Below are positions 8,741 through 17,604 of a stretch of 64,000 nt of DNA, piece after piece; the first letter of the stretch is position 1; every line of letters starts with the position of its first letter. Source of the DNA: Metapseudomonas sp043392685. Its GTDB lineage: Bacteria > Pseudomonadota > Gammaproteobacteria > Pseudomonadales > Pseudomonadaceae. The stretch is from assembly GCA_043392685.1 (NCBI GenBank), contig JBHZGM010000017.1; one strand, 5' to 3'. The translations under genes were made by a program, and so were the position numbers. The notes beneath the pieces were generated by a model. That model had not been told where the DNA came from, did not search any database, and was given only the letters and a program-made list of their open reading frames with translations.

Positions 8741-9892
8741 TTACAGGGTGTAAGTACTGAGCTCACGAGCGATCAGCAAACGCTGGATTTCACTGGAGCC
8801 TTCGTAGATCTGGGTGATGCGGGCATCGCGGTAGAACTTCTCCACCGGGTAGTCCTCCAGGTAGCCGTAGCCACCGTGGATCTGCACGGCGCTGGAGCAG
8901 ACTTTCTCCGCCATTTCCGAAGCGAACAGCTTGGCCTGAGACGCTTCGGAAAGGCACGGCACGCCAGCGTCCTTCATCCGCGCGGCATGCAGGATCAACA
9001 GACGCGCCGCGTTTATCTGCATGTGCATGTCCGCCAGCATATTGGCGATGCTCTGGTGCTCGATGATCGGCTTGCCGAACTGCACCCGTTCGCGGGCGTA
9101 AGCCAACGCCGCCTCGAACGCGGCCCTGGCGATGCCCAAAGCCTGCGCAGCGATGCCGATGCGGCCGCCTTCCAGGTTGGACAGGGCGATGGCCAGGCCC
9201 TTGCCGCGCTGGCCCAGCAGGTTTTCTTGCGGGATGCGGCAATCGCTCAGGGTCACCGCACAGGTGTCGGAGGCCTTGATCCCCATCTTGTGCTCGCTGC
9301 GGTCGACCACGAAACCTGGGGTATCGGTGGGCACCAGAAAGGCCGAAAGGCCCTTTTTACCGAGTTCCGGGTCGGTGACCGCAAAGACGATGGCGAGGCT
9401 GGCACGCTTGCCGTTACTGACAAACTGCTTGGCGCCGTTGAGCACCCACTGGCCGTCCTTGAGCTCGGCACGCGTGCGCAGGTTGTGCGCTTCGGAACCG
9501 GCATGTGGCTCGGTCAGGCAGAAGCAGCCGATCTTGCGGCCCGAGGCCAGGTCCGGCAGCCAGGTCTGCTTTTGCTCGTCACTGCCGTAGCGCAGGATCG
9601 GCCCGCAACCTACCGAGTTGTGAATGCTCATGAACGCGCCCAGCGCGCCGTCGCCAGCGGAAATCTCCTCGACGGCAACGGCATAGGCGACGTAATCGAC
9701 AAAGGTGCCCTGCCACTGCTCCGGCACGATCATGCCAAGCAGGCCCAGTTCACCCATGGTCCTGACGACGCCATCATCGATCCAGCCAGCCTTTTCCCAA
9801 GCCTGGGCGTTAGGCGCCACTTCGCTGCGGGTAAAATCGCGCGCCATGTCGCGAATCATGCGCTGGTCTTCGCTCAGTTCAATGTCATACAT
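8741..9892 (-). CDS. Acyl-CoA dehydrogenase, probably isobutyryl-CoA dehydrogenase
   Basis: 383 residues, the short-chain acyl-CoA dehydrogenase length. FAD-enzyme signatures are visible: CFCLTEPHAGSEAHNLRTRA in the middle domain and the C-terminal QIHGGYGYLEDYPVEKFYRDARITQIYEGSSEIQ divided across the usual two motifs, the IYEGSSEIQ segment including the expected catalytic glutamate. As the last gene of an operon with MmsA, MmsB, enoyl-CoA hydratase and 3-hydroxyisobutyryl-CoA hydrolase, it most likely oxidises isobutyryl-CoA to methacrylyl-CoA in valine breakdown, passing electrons to ETF. Its ATG overlaps the upstream gene's stop by one base (TGATG). Confidence 0.93.
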   Translation of the reverse strand: MYDIELSEDQRMIRDMARDFTRSEVAPNAQAWEKAGWIDDGVVRTMGELGLLGMIVPEQWQGTFVDYVAYAVAVEEISAGDGALGAFMSIHNSVGCGPILRYGSDEQKQTWLPDLASGRKIGCFCLTEPHAGSEAHNLRTRAELKDGQWVLNGAKQFVSNGKRASLAIVFAVTDPELGKKGLSAFLVPTDTPGFVVDRSEHKMGIKASDTCAVTLSDCRIPQENLLGQRGKGLAIALSNLEGGRIGIAAQALGIARAAFEAALAYARERVQFGKPIIEHQSIANMLADMHMQINAARLLILHAARMKDAGVPCLSEASQAKLFASEMAEKVCSSAVQIHGGYGYLEDYPVEKFYRDARITQIYEGSSEIQRLLIARELSTYTL

Positions 9893-11001
9893 CAGCGAAT
9901 TCTCTCATCGGGCTCGGCGGCTTGCCGCAGGGCCGGTTTGCTCTTGGGGCGGGTGGCAAAAAAGCTCTGGACCAGCTCCTGCTGCACCTGCTCGATCGTG
10001 GCTTGCTGCCAACGTGGCGACTTGTCCTTGTCGATAATCAGCGCGCGCACCCCTTCGATCAGGTCACCGCGCTCAAACCAGGCATGGGCCAGCTCAAGCT
10101 CCTGGGCGAAGCATTCGGCCAGCGACTTGTCCTGCCCGCGTTGCATGAGCTCAAGGGTGACGGCGACTGCCAGCGGCGAACGGCTCTCAAGGGTTTGCAG
10201 CGTTTCCTGTGCCCACTCGGCAAACTCAGGACGCGCTTCACTCTTGAGCGAGGCGACAATCGCCTGCACCGAGAGTTGGCTGAAGTGCTCGTCGATCGCG
10301 CCGCGTACGGCCTCGAGCCCGGCACCGGGCAGACGCTCACTGGCCAGCGTAGCCAGCAGCGAACGCAGGTCTTCGCGCGGGTTGTAGGTCCAGTTCATGT
10401 TGTTCAGGCAGTGATCGAGCTCGGCCAGTTGCTCGGGCTTGAGGCACCAGTCGGCCAAGGAGGCATAAAGCGCATCGGCTGCACGGACATGATTGCCGGT
10501 CAGCGCCAGGTAGATACCCAGCTTGCCCGGCAGACGCGGCAGGAAGTAGCTGCCACCGACATCCGGGTAGAAACCGATGCTCACCTCGGGCATGCCCATA
10601 CGGGTCGACTCGGTGATCACCCGGAAGGTCGCACCCTGTACCAACCCCATTCCACCGCCCAGGACAAAGCCATTCATCAGCGCCAACACGGGCTTGGGAT
10701 AGTGGTGAATGTACTGATCGAGCCGGTATTCCTCGGACAGGAACACAAAGTGCTGGTTATCACCGCCCAAGTGGCTTTCATAGAGCATGCGGATATCACC
10801 GCCCGCGCAAAACGCCTTCTCGCCGTTGGCACGCAGCACCACAGCCAGCACCTTGGGGTCTTTTTCCCAGGCCTTGAGATGCTGATCGAGCAGACGAATC
10901 ATCGGCAGCGACAGGGCATTGAGCCCTGCCGGCCGATTCAGCGTCAGGTGCCCGATGCCGTTGCGCACCTCGGATATGACAGGCAAATCGTGCTCGCTCA
11001 C
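9892..11001 (-). CDS. 3-hydroxyisobutyryl-CoA hydrolase (crotonase superfamily)
   Basis: 369 residues, longer than a plain enoyl-CoA hydratase and matching the ECH_2/HIBCH type. The oxyanion-hole segments are KAFCAGGDIRMLYES and NGFVLGGGMGLVQGA, followed by MPEVSIGFYPDVGGSYFLPRL with the catalytic glutamate and aspartate, as in HIBCH. It should release 3-hydroxyisobutyrate from its CoA ester, the step before MmsB. The start is GTG at 11001, eight bases after AGGAG and overlapping the region just past the mmsB stop at 11004. The pair with the acyl-CoA dehydrogenase is translationally coupled. Confidence 0.92.
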   Translation of the reverse strand: MSEHDLPVISEVRNGIGHLTLNRPAGLNALSLPMIRLLDQHLKAWEKDPKVLAVVLRANGEKAFCAGGDIRMLYESHLGGDNQHFVFLSEEYRLDQYIHHYPKPVLALMNGFVLGGGMGLVQGATFRVITESTRMGMPEVSIGFYPDVGGSYFLPRLPGKLGIYLALTGNHVRAADALYASLADWCLKPEQLAELDHCLNNMNWTYNPREDLRSLLATLASERLPGAGLEAVRGAIDEHFSQLSVQAIVASLKSEARPEFAEWAQETLQTLESRSPLAVAVTLELMQRGQDKSLAECFAQELELAHAWFERGDLIEGVRALIIDKDKSPRWQQATIEQVQQELVQSFFATRPKSKPALRQAAEPDERIR

Positions 11002-11003
11002 GA

Positions 11004-11897
11004 TCAGCTCTCCTGCTTGTGATAGAGGCTGATGATGGCGGAGAAATCCAGCTGCCCATTACCCAGGCTGCTGAAGGTCTGATACAGCTGCTGCGCGGCC
11101 GCACCAAGGATGACCGGCTGGCGCACCTGACGGGCAGCCTCGGCGGCCAGCCCCAGGTCCTTGAGCATCAGGTCGGTGCCAAAACCCCCGGTGTAGCCAC
11201 GCGAGGCCGGTACACCTTCCATCACCCCCGGGAAGGGGTTGTAGGTATCGGAACTCCAGCAGCGGCCGCTGGCGGTATTGATGATGCCGGCCAGCACTTT
11301 CGGGTCGACGCCCAGCGCGACACCCAGGCTCATCGCCTCGGAAGTGGCGATCATGGAAATGCCCAGCAGCATGTTGTTGGCGACCTTGGCCGCCTGGCCG
11401 GTGCCGGCATCGCCGCAATGCACGATGTTCTTGCCCATGGCCTGCAGCACGGGCAGGGCGCGGTCGAAATCAGCCTTGGCGCCACCGACCATGAAGGTCA
11501 GGGTGCCGGCGGCCGCACCACCGGTACCACCGGACACCGGCGCGTCGAGCATGGCGTGGCCCTTGGCGCTGACCGCGCTGGCCACATCTCGTGCGCTTTG
11601 CGTGTCGATGGTGGAGCTGTCGATCAGCAGGGTCGGGGATTTCAGCGCGGCAAGCAGGCCGTTGTCGCCCAGGTACACGCTTTTCACATGCTGCGCAGCC
11701 GGCAGCATGGTGATGATGATTTCCGGGCTGTACTCGGCCGCAGCGGCCGGGGATTCGACGGCGGTGGCACCTTCGGCAACCAGCGATTGCACGGCGGCGG
11801 CGGAAAGGTCGAAGACGAACAGTTCGTGGCCGGCCTTGACCAGATTGCGCGCCATTGGCGCACCCATGTTGCCGAGACCGATAAATCCGATACGCAT
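11004..11897 (-). CDS. mmsB: 3-hydroxyisobutyrate dehydrogenase
   Basis: 297 residues of the beta-hydroxyacid dehydrogenase family. It begins MRIGFIGLGNMGAPMARNL, the NAD-binding Rossmann motif plus family signature, and carries the substrate-loop DAPVSGGTGGAAAGTL and the catalytic-lysine helix GQAAKVANNMLL. It oxidises 3-hydroxyisobutyrate to methylmalonate semialdehyde. The ATG at 11897 is supported by the family N-terminus, which leaves no room for a longer protein, and by a GGAGAAAACC stretch upstream. The preceding gene ends 19 bases away, so the genes form one operon with mmsA. Confidence 0.95.
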   Translation of the reverse strand: MRIGFIGLGNMGAPMARNLVKAGHELFVFDLSAAAVQSLVAEGATAVESPAAAAEYSPEIIITMLPAAQHVKSVYLGDNGLLAALKSPTLLIDSSTIDTQSARDVASAVSAKGHAMLDAPVSGGTGGAAAGTLTFMVGGAKADFDRALPVLQAMGKNIVHCGDAGTGQAAKVANNMLLGISMIATSEAMSLGVALGVDPKVLAGIINTASGRCWSSDTYNPFPGVMEGVPASRGYTGGFGTDLMLKDLGLAAEAARQVRQPVILGAAAQQLYQTFSSLGNGQLDFSAIISLYHKQES

Positions 11898-11916
11898 GGT
11901 TTTCTCCAGGAAGGCG

Positions 11917-12696
11917 TCAGTTGTGTGTGAACACAGGGGCACGTTTTTCGACGAAGGCACGCATGCCTTCCTTCTGGTCGTTCAGCGCGAACACCGAATG
12001 GAAGACCCGGCGCTCGAACAGCAGGCCTTCGCGCAGGCCCACTTCGAAGGCACGGTTCACGCATTCCTTGTTCATCATGATGCTCGGCAGGGACTTGGCC
12101 GCGATCAGCTGGGCGGCGTCCATGGTGTCCTGCAGCAGCCTTTCCAGCGGAATGATGCGCGCCACCAAGCCGGCACGCTCGGCTTCTTCGGCATTCATCT
12201 GGCGCCCGGTCAGGCACAGGTCCATGGCCTTGGCCTTGCCCACGGCGCGGGTCAGACGCTGGCTGCCGCCAATGCCGGGCAACACGCCCAAGTTGATCTC
12301 GGGCTGGCCGAAACGGGCATTATCAGCGGCGAAGATCATGTCGCAGAGCATCGCCAGTTCACAGCCACCGCCCAGGGCGTAGCCGGCTACGGCGGCGATG
12401 ATCGGCTTGCGGCGCGAGGCGATGTTGTCGGCAATGCTGAAAAAGTCTTCCAGATAGGCTTCCTGGAAGGTCTTGTCGGCCATTTCCTTGATATCGGCGC
12501 CAGCGGCGAAGGCCTTTTGCGAGCCGGTCAGCACCATCACGCTGATTTCCGGGTCACGGTCGAACTGGCAGACCGCATCGCTGAGCTCGCGCAGAAGCGT
12601 CTGGTTCAGCGCGTTGAGGGCCTGCGGGCGGTTCAGGGTGATCAGCGCTACGCGGTCGTGGCGTTCGATCAGCAGCGTTTCGTAGTTCATTGTCAT
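11917..12696 (-). CDS. Enoyl-CoA hydratase, probably methacrylyl-CoA hydratase
   Basis: About 259 residues, the classic crotonase length. The oxyanion-hole stretches KAFAAGADIKEM and GYALGGGCELAMLCD and the catalytic region FGQPEINLGVLPGIGG, with both glutamates, are intact. In this operon it would hydrate methacrylyl-CoA to 3-hydroxyisobutyryl-CoA. Two starts are possible: ATG at 12696, three bases from GGGAG, or ATG at 12690, nine bases away, which gives MNYETLL; the second has the better spacing. It sits between mmsA and mmsB. Confidence 0.93.
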   Translation of the reverse strand: MTMNYETLLIERHDRVALITLNRPQALNALNQTLLRELSDAVCQFDRDPEISVMVLTGSQKAFAAGADIKEMADKTFQEAYLEDFFSIADNIASRRKPIIAAVAGYALGGGCELAMLCDMIFAADNARFGQPEINLGVLPGIGGSQRLTRAVGKAKAMDLCLTGRQMNAEEAERAGLVARIIPLERLLQDTMDAAQLIAAKSLPSIMMNKECVNRAFEVGLREGLLFERRVFHSVFALNDQKEGMRAFVEKRAPVFTHN

Positions 12697-12736
12697 GCTC
12701 TCCCACGTGGCCGGGCACGGGGCCCGGCCGCCGCCA

Positions 12737-14251
12737 TTACTTGAGGGTGATGGTGGTGTTCAGGGCACCCGCCTCGCCGTCCTCGAACCAGCGCTCGGTG
12801 ACGGTCTTGGTCTGCGTGTAGAACAGAATGACTTGCTTGCCGTAGGGGCCCAGGTCGCCCAGCTTGGAGGCGCGCGAGCCGGAGAAGCTGAACAGCGGAA
12901 CCGGCACCGGGATCGGTACGTTGATGCCGACCTGGCCGACATCGATGTCTTCCTGGAAGCGACGAGCCGCCGCGCCCGAACTGGTGAACAGCGCGGTGCC
13001 ATTGCCGTTGGGGTTGGCGTTGATGATGTCGATGGCTTCATCGAGGGTGGCGGCATTCATCACGCTCAGCACCGGGCCGAAGATTTCCTCTTTGTAGATG
13101 GTCATCTCAGGCGTCACGTCGGTGAAGATGGTCGGCCCAACGAAGTTGCCATTCTCGTAGCCAGGGACCACCGGGTTACGGCCATCGAGCACGAGGGTCG
13201 CGCCCTCCTCCACACCCTTGGCGATCAGGCTGGAGATGCGGTCAAGCGCAGAGCAGGAAACTACCGGGCCCACATCGGTACCCGCCTCGTGGCCAGCGTT
13301 GACCTTGAGAGTCCGGGTTTTCTCCACCAGCTCCGGCAGCCACTTCTGCGCCTCGCCCACCAGAATCACCACCGGCAAGGCCATGCAGCGCTGACCGGCC
13401 GCACCGAAGGATGCGCCCATCAGGTTATTCAGGGTCTGCTGCTTGTTGGCATCGGGCAGCACGATGCAGTGGTTCTTCGCCCCCATCATGCATTGGGCGC
13501 GTTTGCCGTTGAGGCTGGCGCGGTTGTAGACGTGGGTGCCGACCTTGGTCGAGCCCACGAACGACACGGCCTTGATGTCCGGGTGGTCGCACAGCAGGTT
13601 CACCGCATCCACACCACCATGGATGACGTTGAGCACGCCAGCCGGGATGCCGGCTTCGAGGGCCAGTTCGGCCAGGCGCATGGTCACCATCGGGTCCTGT
13701 TCGGACGGCTTGAGGACGAAGGTGTTGCCGCAAGCGATGGCCATTGGGAACATCCACAGCGGAATCATCGCCGGGAAGTTGAACGGGGTGATGCCGGCAC
13801 ATACGCCCAGGGGCTGCAGCAAGGTGTAGGTATCCACGCCAGTGGCCACGTTGTTGGCCAGCTCGCCCATCTGCAGGGTGCCGATGTTGGCAGCATGTTC
13901 GACCACCTCAAGGCCACGGAACACATCGCCCTCGGCATCAGGCAGGGTCTTGCCCTGCTCGGCGGTGAGGATGGCGGCCAGCTCCTTGATGTTTTCCCGG
14001 ATCAGCTGCTGGTACTTGAGGAAAATGCGCGCGCGGGCGCCGATGGGGGTCTTGCGCCAGGTCTTGAAGGCCTCGCGTGCGGAGGCAACAGCGGCGTTCA
14101 TTTCCTCTTCGGTGGCGAAGGGAACGCGAGCCAGCACTTCCTGAGTCGCCGGGTTGACGACATCACGCCATTGGGTGGTCTTGGATTCGACAAACTGGCC
14201 ATTGATCAGCAGTTTGACGGTTGGAACGGCCGGTTGAGCTGAGGTGGTCAT
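12737..14251 (-). CDS. mmsA: Methylmalonate-semialdehyde dehydrogenase (CoA-acylating)
   Basis: 504 residues, the MMSDH length. The catalytic cysteine is C289 in GQRCMAL, and the NAD-site FVGSTKVG and the characteristic GAKNHCIVLPDA segment are present. It converts methylmalonate semialdehyde to propionyl-CoA, CO2 and NADH, the last step of distal valine breakdown. The start ATG at 14251 gives MTTSAQPAVPTVKLLINGQ; the longer open frame upstream runs into the promoter region. It is the first gene of the five-gene operon, divergent from a LysR regulator, with a perfect palindrome between them. Confidence 0.96.
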   Translation of the reverse strand: MTTSAQPAVPTVKLLINGQFVESKTTQWRDVVNPATQEVLARVPFATEEEMNAAVASAREAFKTWRKTPIGARARIFLKYQQLIRENIKELAAILTAEQGKTLPDAEGDVFRGLEVVEHAANIGTLQMGELANNVATGVDTYTLLQPLGVCAGITPFNFPAMIPLWMFPMAIACGNTFVLKPSEQDPMVTMRLAELALEAGIPAGVLNVIHGGVDAVNLLCDHPDIKAVSFVGSTKVGTHVYNRASLNGKRAQCMMGAKNHCIVLPDANKQQTLNNLMGASFGAAGQRCMALPVVILVGEAQKWLPELVEKTRTLKVNAGHEAGTDVGPVVSCSALDRISSLIAKGVEEGATLVLDGRNPVVPGYENGNFVGPTIFTDVTPEMTIYKEEIFGPVLSVMNAATLDEAIDIINANPNGNGTALFTSSGAAARRFQEDIDVGQVGINVPIPVPVPLFSFSGSRASKLGDLGPYGKQVILFYTQTKTVTERWFEDGEAGALNTTITLK

Positions 14252-14352
14252 TGTTATTTTCTCGCCTTGGCACCAGTGGTTACGACGGAGCATCCCGAAT
14301 CGGGTGCGGTTTCGGCGATCGTATCAGTGTGTTTTTGTCCATAGAACAATCC

Positions 14353-14377
14353 AATTTGCAGTACCATTCTGCAAATT
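14353..14377 (+). promoter_or_regulatory. Inverted repeat, likely LysR-type operator of the valine operon
   Basis: AATTTGCAG - 7 bases - CTGCAAATT: two perfectly complementary 9-base arms. It lies 20 bases upstream of the LysR start and about 100 bases upstream of the mmsA start. LysR regulators bind interrupted palindromes of this kind (T-N11-A type) between divergent genes, so this is the obvious operator candidate. The location, close to the regulator start, also fits autorepression. Confidence 0.7.
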
Positions 14378-14397
14378 TGCACAGATGGAGCCGCACA

Positions 14398-15306
14398 GTG
14401 GACTGGAACAACCTGCGTTTCTTTCTCGAAGTGGCCAGAACACGCCAATTGACGGCCGCGGCACGCTGTCTGTCGGTCGACCACACCACAGTCGCCCGGC
14501 GTATCCAGGCGCTGGAAAAGGACCTGGGTCAGCAGTTGTTCAGTCGGGGGACCACCGGCTACAGCCTGACCGAAGCCGGCCGGCGCCTGTTGCCAAAAGC
14601 CGAAGCCATGGAGAGTGCGTTTTCGGCCATCGAGAAAACCAGCGACGGCCAACAGCAGTCGATGTCGGGACAAGTGCGTATCGGTGTGCCCGAAGGTTAC
14701 GGCACCGTGATGCTGGCCCCGCAGCTCGCCTCGCTGACACGGCAGCATCCCAATCTCGGTGTGGAGCTGTTGGCGGTGCCGCGCACGGTGCATTTGTCAC
14801 GGCGCGAAGCCGATATCGTGATCACCCTGGAGCGGCCTGAACGCGGCCCGTACATCATCACGCGCCTGACCGACTACGTACTCAAGCTCTACGCCAGCAC
14901 CGAGTACCTGGAGCAGCACACCCCGATCACCAGCCTCGATGATCTGCGTGAGCACAGCTTCGTCAGCTATATCGACGATCTGCTCTACAGTAAGGAGCTG
15001 TTTTACCTCGATGAAATTGGCAAGCCGCGCCGAGTCGCGCTGCGCAGCACCAGCATCCTGGCCCAGCAGCAAGCGGCGGCGGCAGGTGCGGGACTGGCGA
15101 TCCTGCCCGCCTTCGCCGCCGCCACCGACAAAGGTCTGCAGTGCGTCCTGGGCGACCAGATCGTGTTTACCCGCACCTTCTGGATGCTGATGCCCATCGA
15201 ACTCAAAGATATTGCGCGGATGAAAACCACGTGGAACTTCCTGCGCGAGCAAGCTGGCCTGCACCAGGCGCTTTTGATGGGCGGGCACGCCTCCTCCCAC
15301 GCATAG
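14398..15306 (+). CDS. LysR family transcriptional regulator of the mms operon
   Basis: 302 residues. The N-terminal winged helix-turn-helix (DWNNLRFFLEVARTRQLTAA ... ARRIQALEKDLGQQLFSR) is typical LysR, followed by a periplasmic-binding-like effector domain. The start is a GTG at 14398 with ATGGAG seven bases upstream. It is divergent from mmsA, so it presumably controls the valine operon; the classical MmsR of P. aeruginosa is an AraC protein, so this is a different regulator class. A likely inducer is a pathway acid such as 3-hydroxyisobutyrate, which is inference only. Confidence 0.9.
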   Translation: MDWNNLRFFLEVARTRQLTAAARCLSVDHTTVARRIQALEKDLGQQLFSRGTTGYSLTEAGRRLLPKAEAMESAFSAIEKTSDGQQQSMSGQVRIGVPEGYGTVMLAPQLASLTRQHPNLGVELLAVPRTVHLSRREADIVITLERPERGPYIITRLTDYVLKLYASTEYLEQHTPITSLDDLREHSFVSYIDDLLYSKELFYLDEIGKPRRVALRSTSILAQQQAAAAGAGLAILPAFAAATDKGLQCVLGDQIVFTRTFWMLMPIELKDIARMKTTWNFLREQAGLHQALLMGGHASSHA

Positions 15307-15481
15307 GAGAACAACAATGGCCGGAGCAGGCGTCGAGGCGGCTAAAGCTTGCATGGCGCCGGCAGGCTTCTCGCTGTTCGCCGATTACTTCCTGCATCTG
15401 CAACAGGGTAGATACGCCGGGCCAGTGGGCTCAGCGCATACCCCGAAACCGGTGCGATGCGACGCCTGGCAAACTGCTTGC

Positions 15482-15715
15482 TCAAGCGTCCGAATTGACC
15501 TCATCCGTCCCAAGCAGCAGGACCACCAGGAGATCAGCCAGGTGCTCGACGTTACGGGTATCGCCAATGCGCTGGTTGATAACGAAACCGTCGAAGGCCA
15601 TCCACAGGATATGGGCCATCATCCCGTCGCCCAACAAGGCATGGCGGTCCGCTGGGAGGCAGTCGCGAAGCAGGGCCGAGACGCGGGCTTCAGCAAGGAA
15701 CAGCAAATCATTGGG
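15482..15715 (-). pseudogene. 3' fragment of a possible TetR-type regulator
   Basis: On the minus strand a frame ending at 15482 encodes about 75 residues including the stretch MMAHILWMAFDGFVINQRIG and a leucine-rich C-terminal helix (LADLLVVLLLG), which looks like the ligand-binding C-terminus of a TetR regulator. No DNA-binding N-terminus is found upstream: from about 15715 the DNA instead encodes a type I-secreted adhesin on the other strand. I read it as a gene cut by a rearrangement. The family call is tentative. The stretch 15307-15481 contains nothing I recognise. Confidence 0.4.
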
Positions 15716-15717
15716 TT

Positions 15718-17411
15718 TGCCCTGGTCCCTGGGCGCCGAGGCGCCACTGAGCTATTCCCTGGCGAGCGACACCAGCGACTTGCCGCAAACGCTGAAGTCG
15801 GGCGGCGTGACGGTGACCTACAACGTCCTCGGCAACACGCTCACCGCCTCGGCTGGCGTGACCCCCGTGTTCACCTTCAGCCTCACCGCGGCGGGCTTGT
15901 ACAGCTTCACGCTGCTCAAGGCCCTGGACCATGCGGCGGGCAATGACGAGAACGACATCCCCCTCAACCTCGGCTCGCTGCTGCAGGCCACCGACGCCGA
16001 CGGCGACACGGTGACGGCCGCGCCCGAGAAGCTGGTCATCACCGTCGACGACGACACGCCGACGCTCGCGTTCGGCAACCTGATCGGAACAGGTACCGTC
16101 CTTCCCCAATACGGAAACTGGAGCATGGCGGCCGGCGCCGACGGATTGGGAGCAGCGGGTCTGGATATCTCGTTGGTCAATGGTCAGTTCACCCTGATCA
16201 GGCCGGACGACACGACCACCACCGGTACCGGTACGCTCAACGATCTTTCGCCCTCACCGGATGCCAATGGCGCATACCACTTCGCAGGTAGCCTGACCGG
16301 CGACTTCGACAACGACGCGACAACGGCCGATACCACCATCGACTACACCCTGACGGCCTTTGCCAATGGCACCTATGCCCTGGATCTGGTGCAAGGCTTC
16401 AGTTCGACCGTCGTCCTCAGCAGCGCCGACGGCTCACTCGATGCAGGCGGCCCCGACCCTGTCCGCACCTTGCTGATTCCCAAGCAGGACACGCCGACCA
16501 TTCCTTCGCCATCCGAGGAGATCGTGTTCTTCGGCGTGAACGCGAACACGACCGCAGACCAGGTATTGAGCGCCATCGTGCAGGGAGCGCCCGACCTCAC
16601 CGAAGCGCAGATCGAAGCCGGCGGATTCTCCTTCCTCGGCACGGCGAACATGAACGTCAGCACGTCCGGCATCGGCATCGCCAACAACAACCTGGAGGGC
16701 AACGGAACGGCCGGCATCAATAGCGGCGACGAGAGTTTCGTGATCAACCCCGAGACCTTGCTGACGGCCGTGAAGGTGTTCATCGACAACTCGCTGCAGG
16801 GTTACAACCCGGCAACCGAAGAGCTGTATTACAGGGTCTTCTTCGAGGACGGCACGAGTTCGGCCCAGACGAAGGTTCTTGCCGCCGATCTCGCCTCCGA
16901 GGCTGGGGGCCAGAAGTCCTTCCTCGTCCAGTGGGATGACGTGAAGATGATCGATGCCGTTCAGCTCTCGATGGGCCTGGGCGCGATCAAGGTGCCGGTG
17001 ATCCAGTTCATCAAGCAGGTCGAGAACATGGCCAACGATGTCCAGTTGGCCTTCAACGCAACACTGACGGACAAGGATGGGGACACGGCGAGCAGTACGT
17101 TCGAAGCCAAACTGTTTGCGAACGACCCGAATGACCAGCTCTTCGACTACAGGTTGGCCGGCACTATTGGCGAGCAGGATGCCTTCAACATCGATCTGTC
17201 GGCCGCCGAGAACCTGTACCGGGTCAACGGCTTCGATGTGGGGCCAGACAAGCTGATGCTCATTGGTGACCCGGGCGCCGCAATCCAATCAATCGACAAC
17301 TCTGGCGCAGACAGCATCGTGACAATCGACGAGTCGGGCGCACAGACAACGACCATCACCGTGGTCGGTGTCGACCTCACGAACGCCGACATTCTCTTCG
17401 GCGGCGCCTGA
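15718..17411 (+). pseudogene. 3' end of a giant type I-secreted adhesin (5' end missing)
   Basis: About 560 residues in one frame ending at 17411. The sequence shows bacterial adhesin repeat features: LSYSLASDTSD, LQATDADGDTVTA, ITVDDDTPT and ATLTDKDGDTASS, as in T1SS-143/DUF5801 repeat proteins, and a C-terminal acidic, hydroxyl-rich tail ending NADILFGGA that fits a type I secretion signal. There is no signal, start region or N-terminal retention module; the frame runs open into unrelated DNA around 15715, where it meets the TetR-like fragment. No ABC exporter genes are adjacent. It is most likely a truncated remnant, unable to be expressed normally. A terminator follows. Confidence 0.75.
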
Positions 17412-17543
17412 CAGGCACCGGCAAGGCACAGGCAGGGTGGATATCGCTTTTCATATCCACCCGCGAGGCCGTGCCGAGCCACGATGGTGAGTCGATGAAG
17501 CGCGATCCAAGCTACGGTTCCTGATGCAGACATGGCCAAAGTG

Positions 17544-17579
17544 AACGACCAGTCCCCCGCAAGGGAGCCTGGTCGTTTT
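17544..17579 (+). terminator. Rho-independent terminator after the adhesin fragment
   Basis: A 9-bp perfect stem (AACGACCAG/CTGGTCGTT) with a 16-base loop and a short T-run ending TTTT. It lies between the adhesin fragment and the convergent LuxR gene, and is better formed for the plus strand. Confidence 0.8.
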
Positions 17580-17604
17580 CATCGGGAAAGCCGGACTGGA
17601 AGGC

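Noticed and set aside
15141..17411. A single 756-codon gene covering the LysR end and adhesin
   Set aside because: Its first part is out-of-frame DNA of the LysR gene and unrelated sequence; only the part after about 15718 is adhesin-like.
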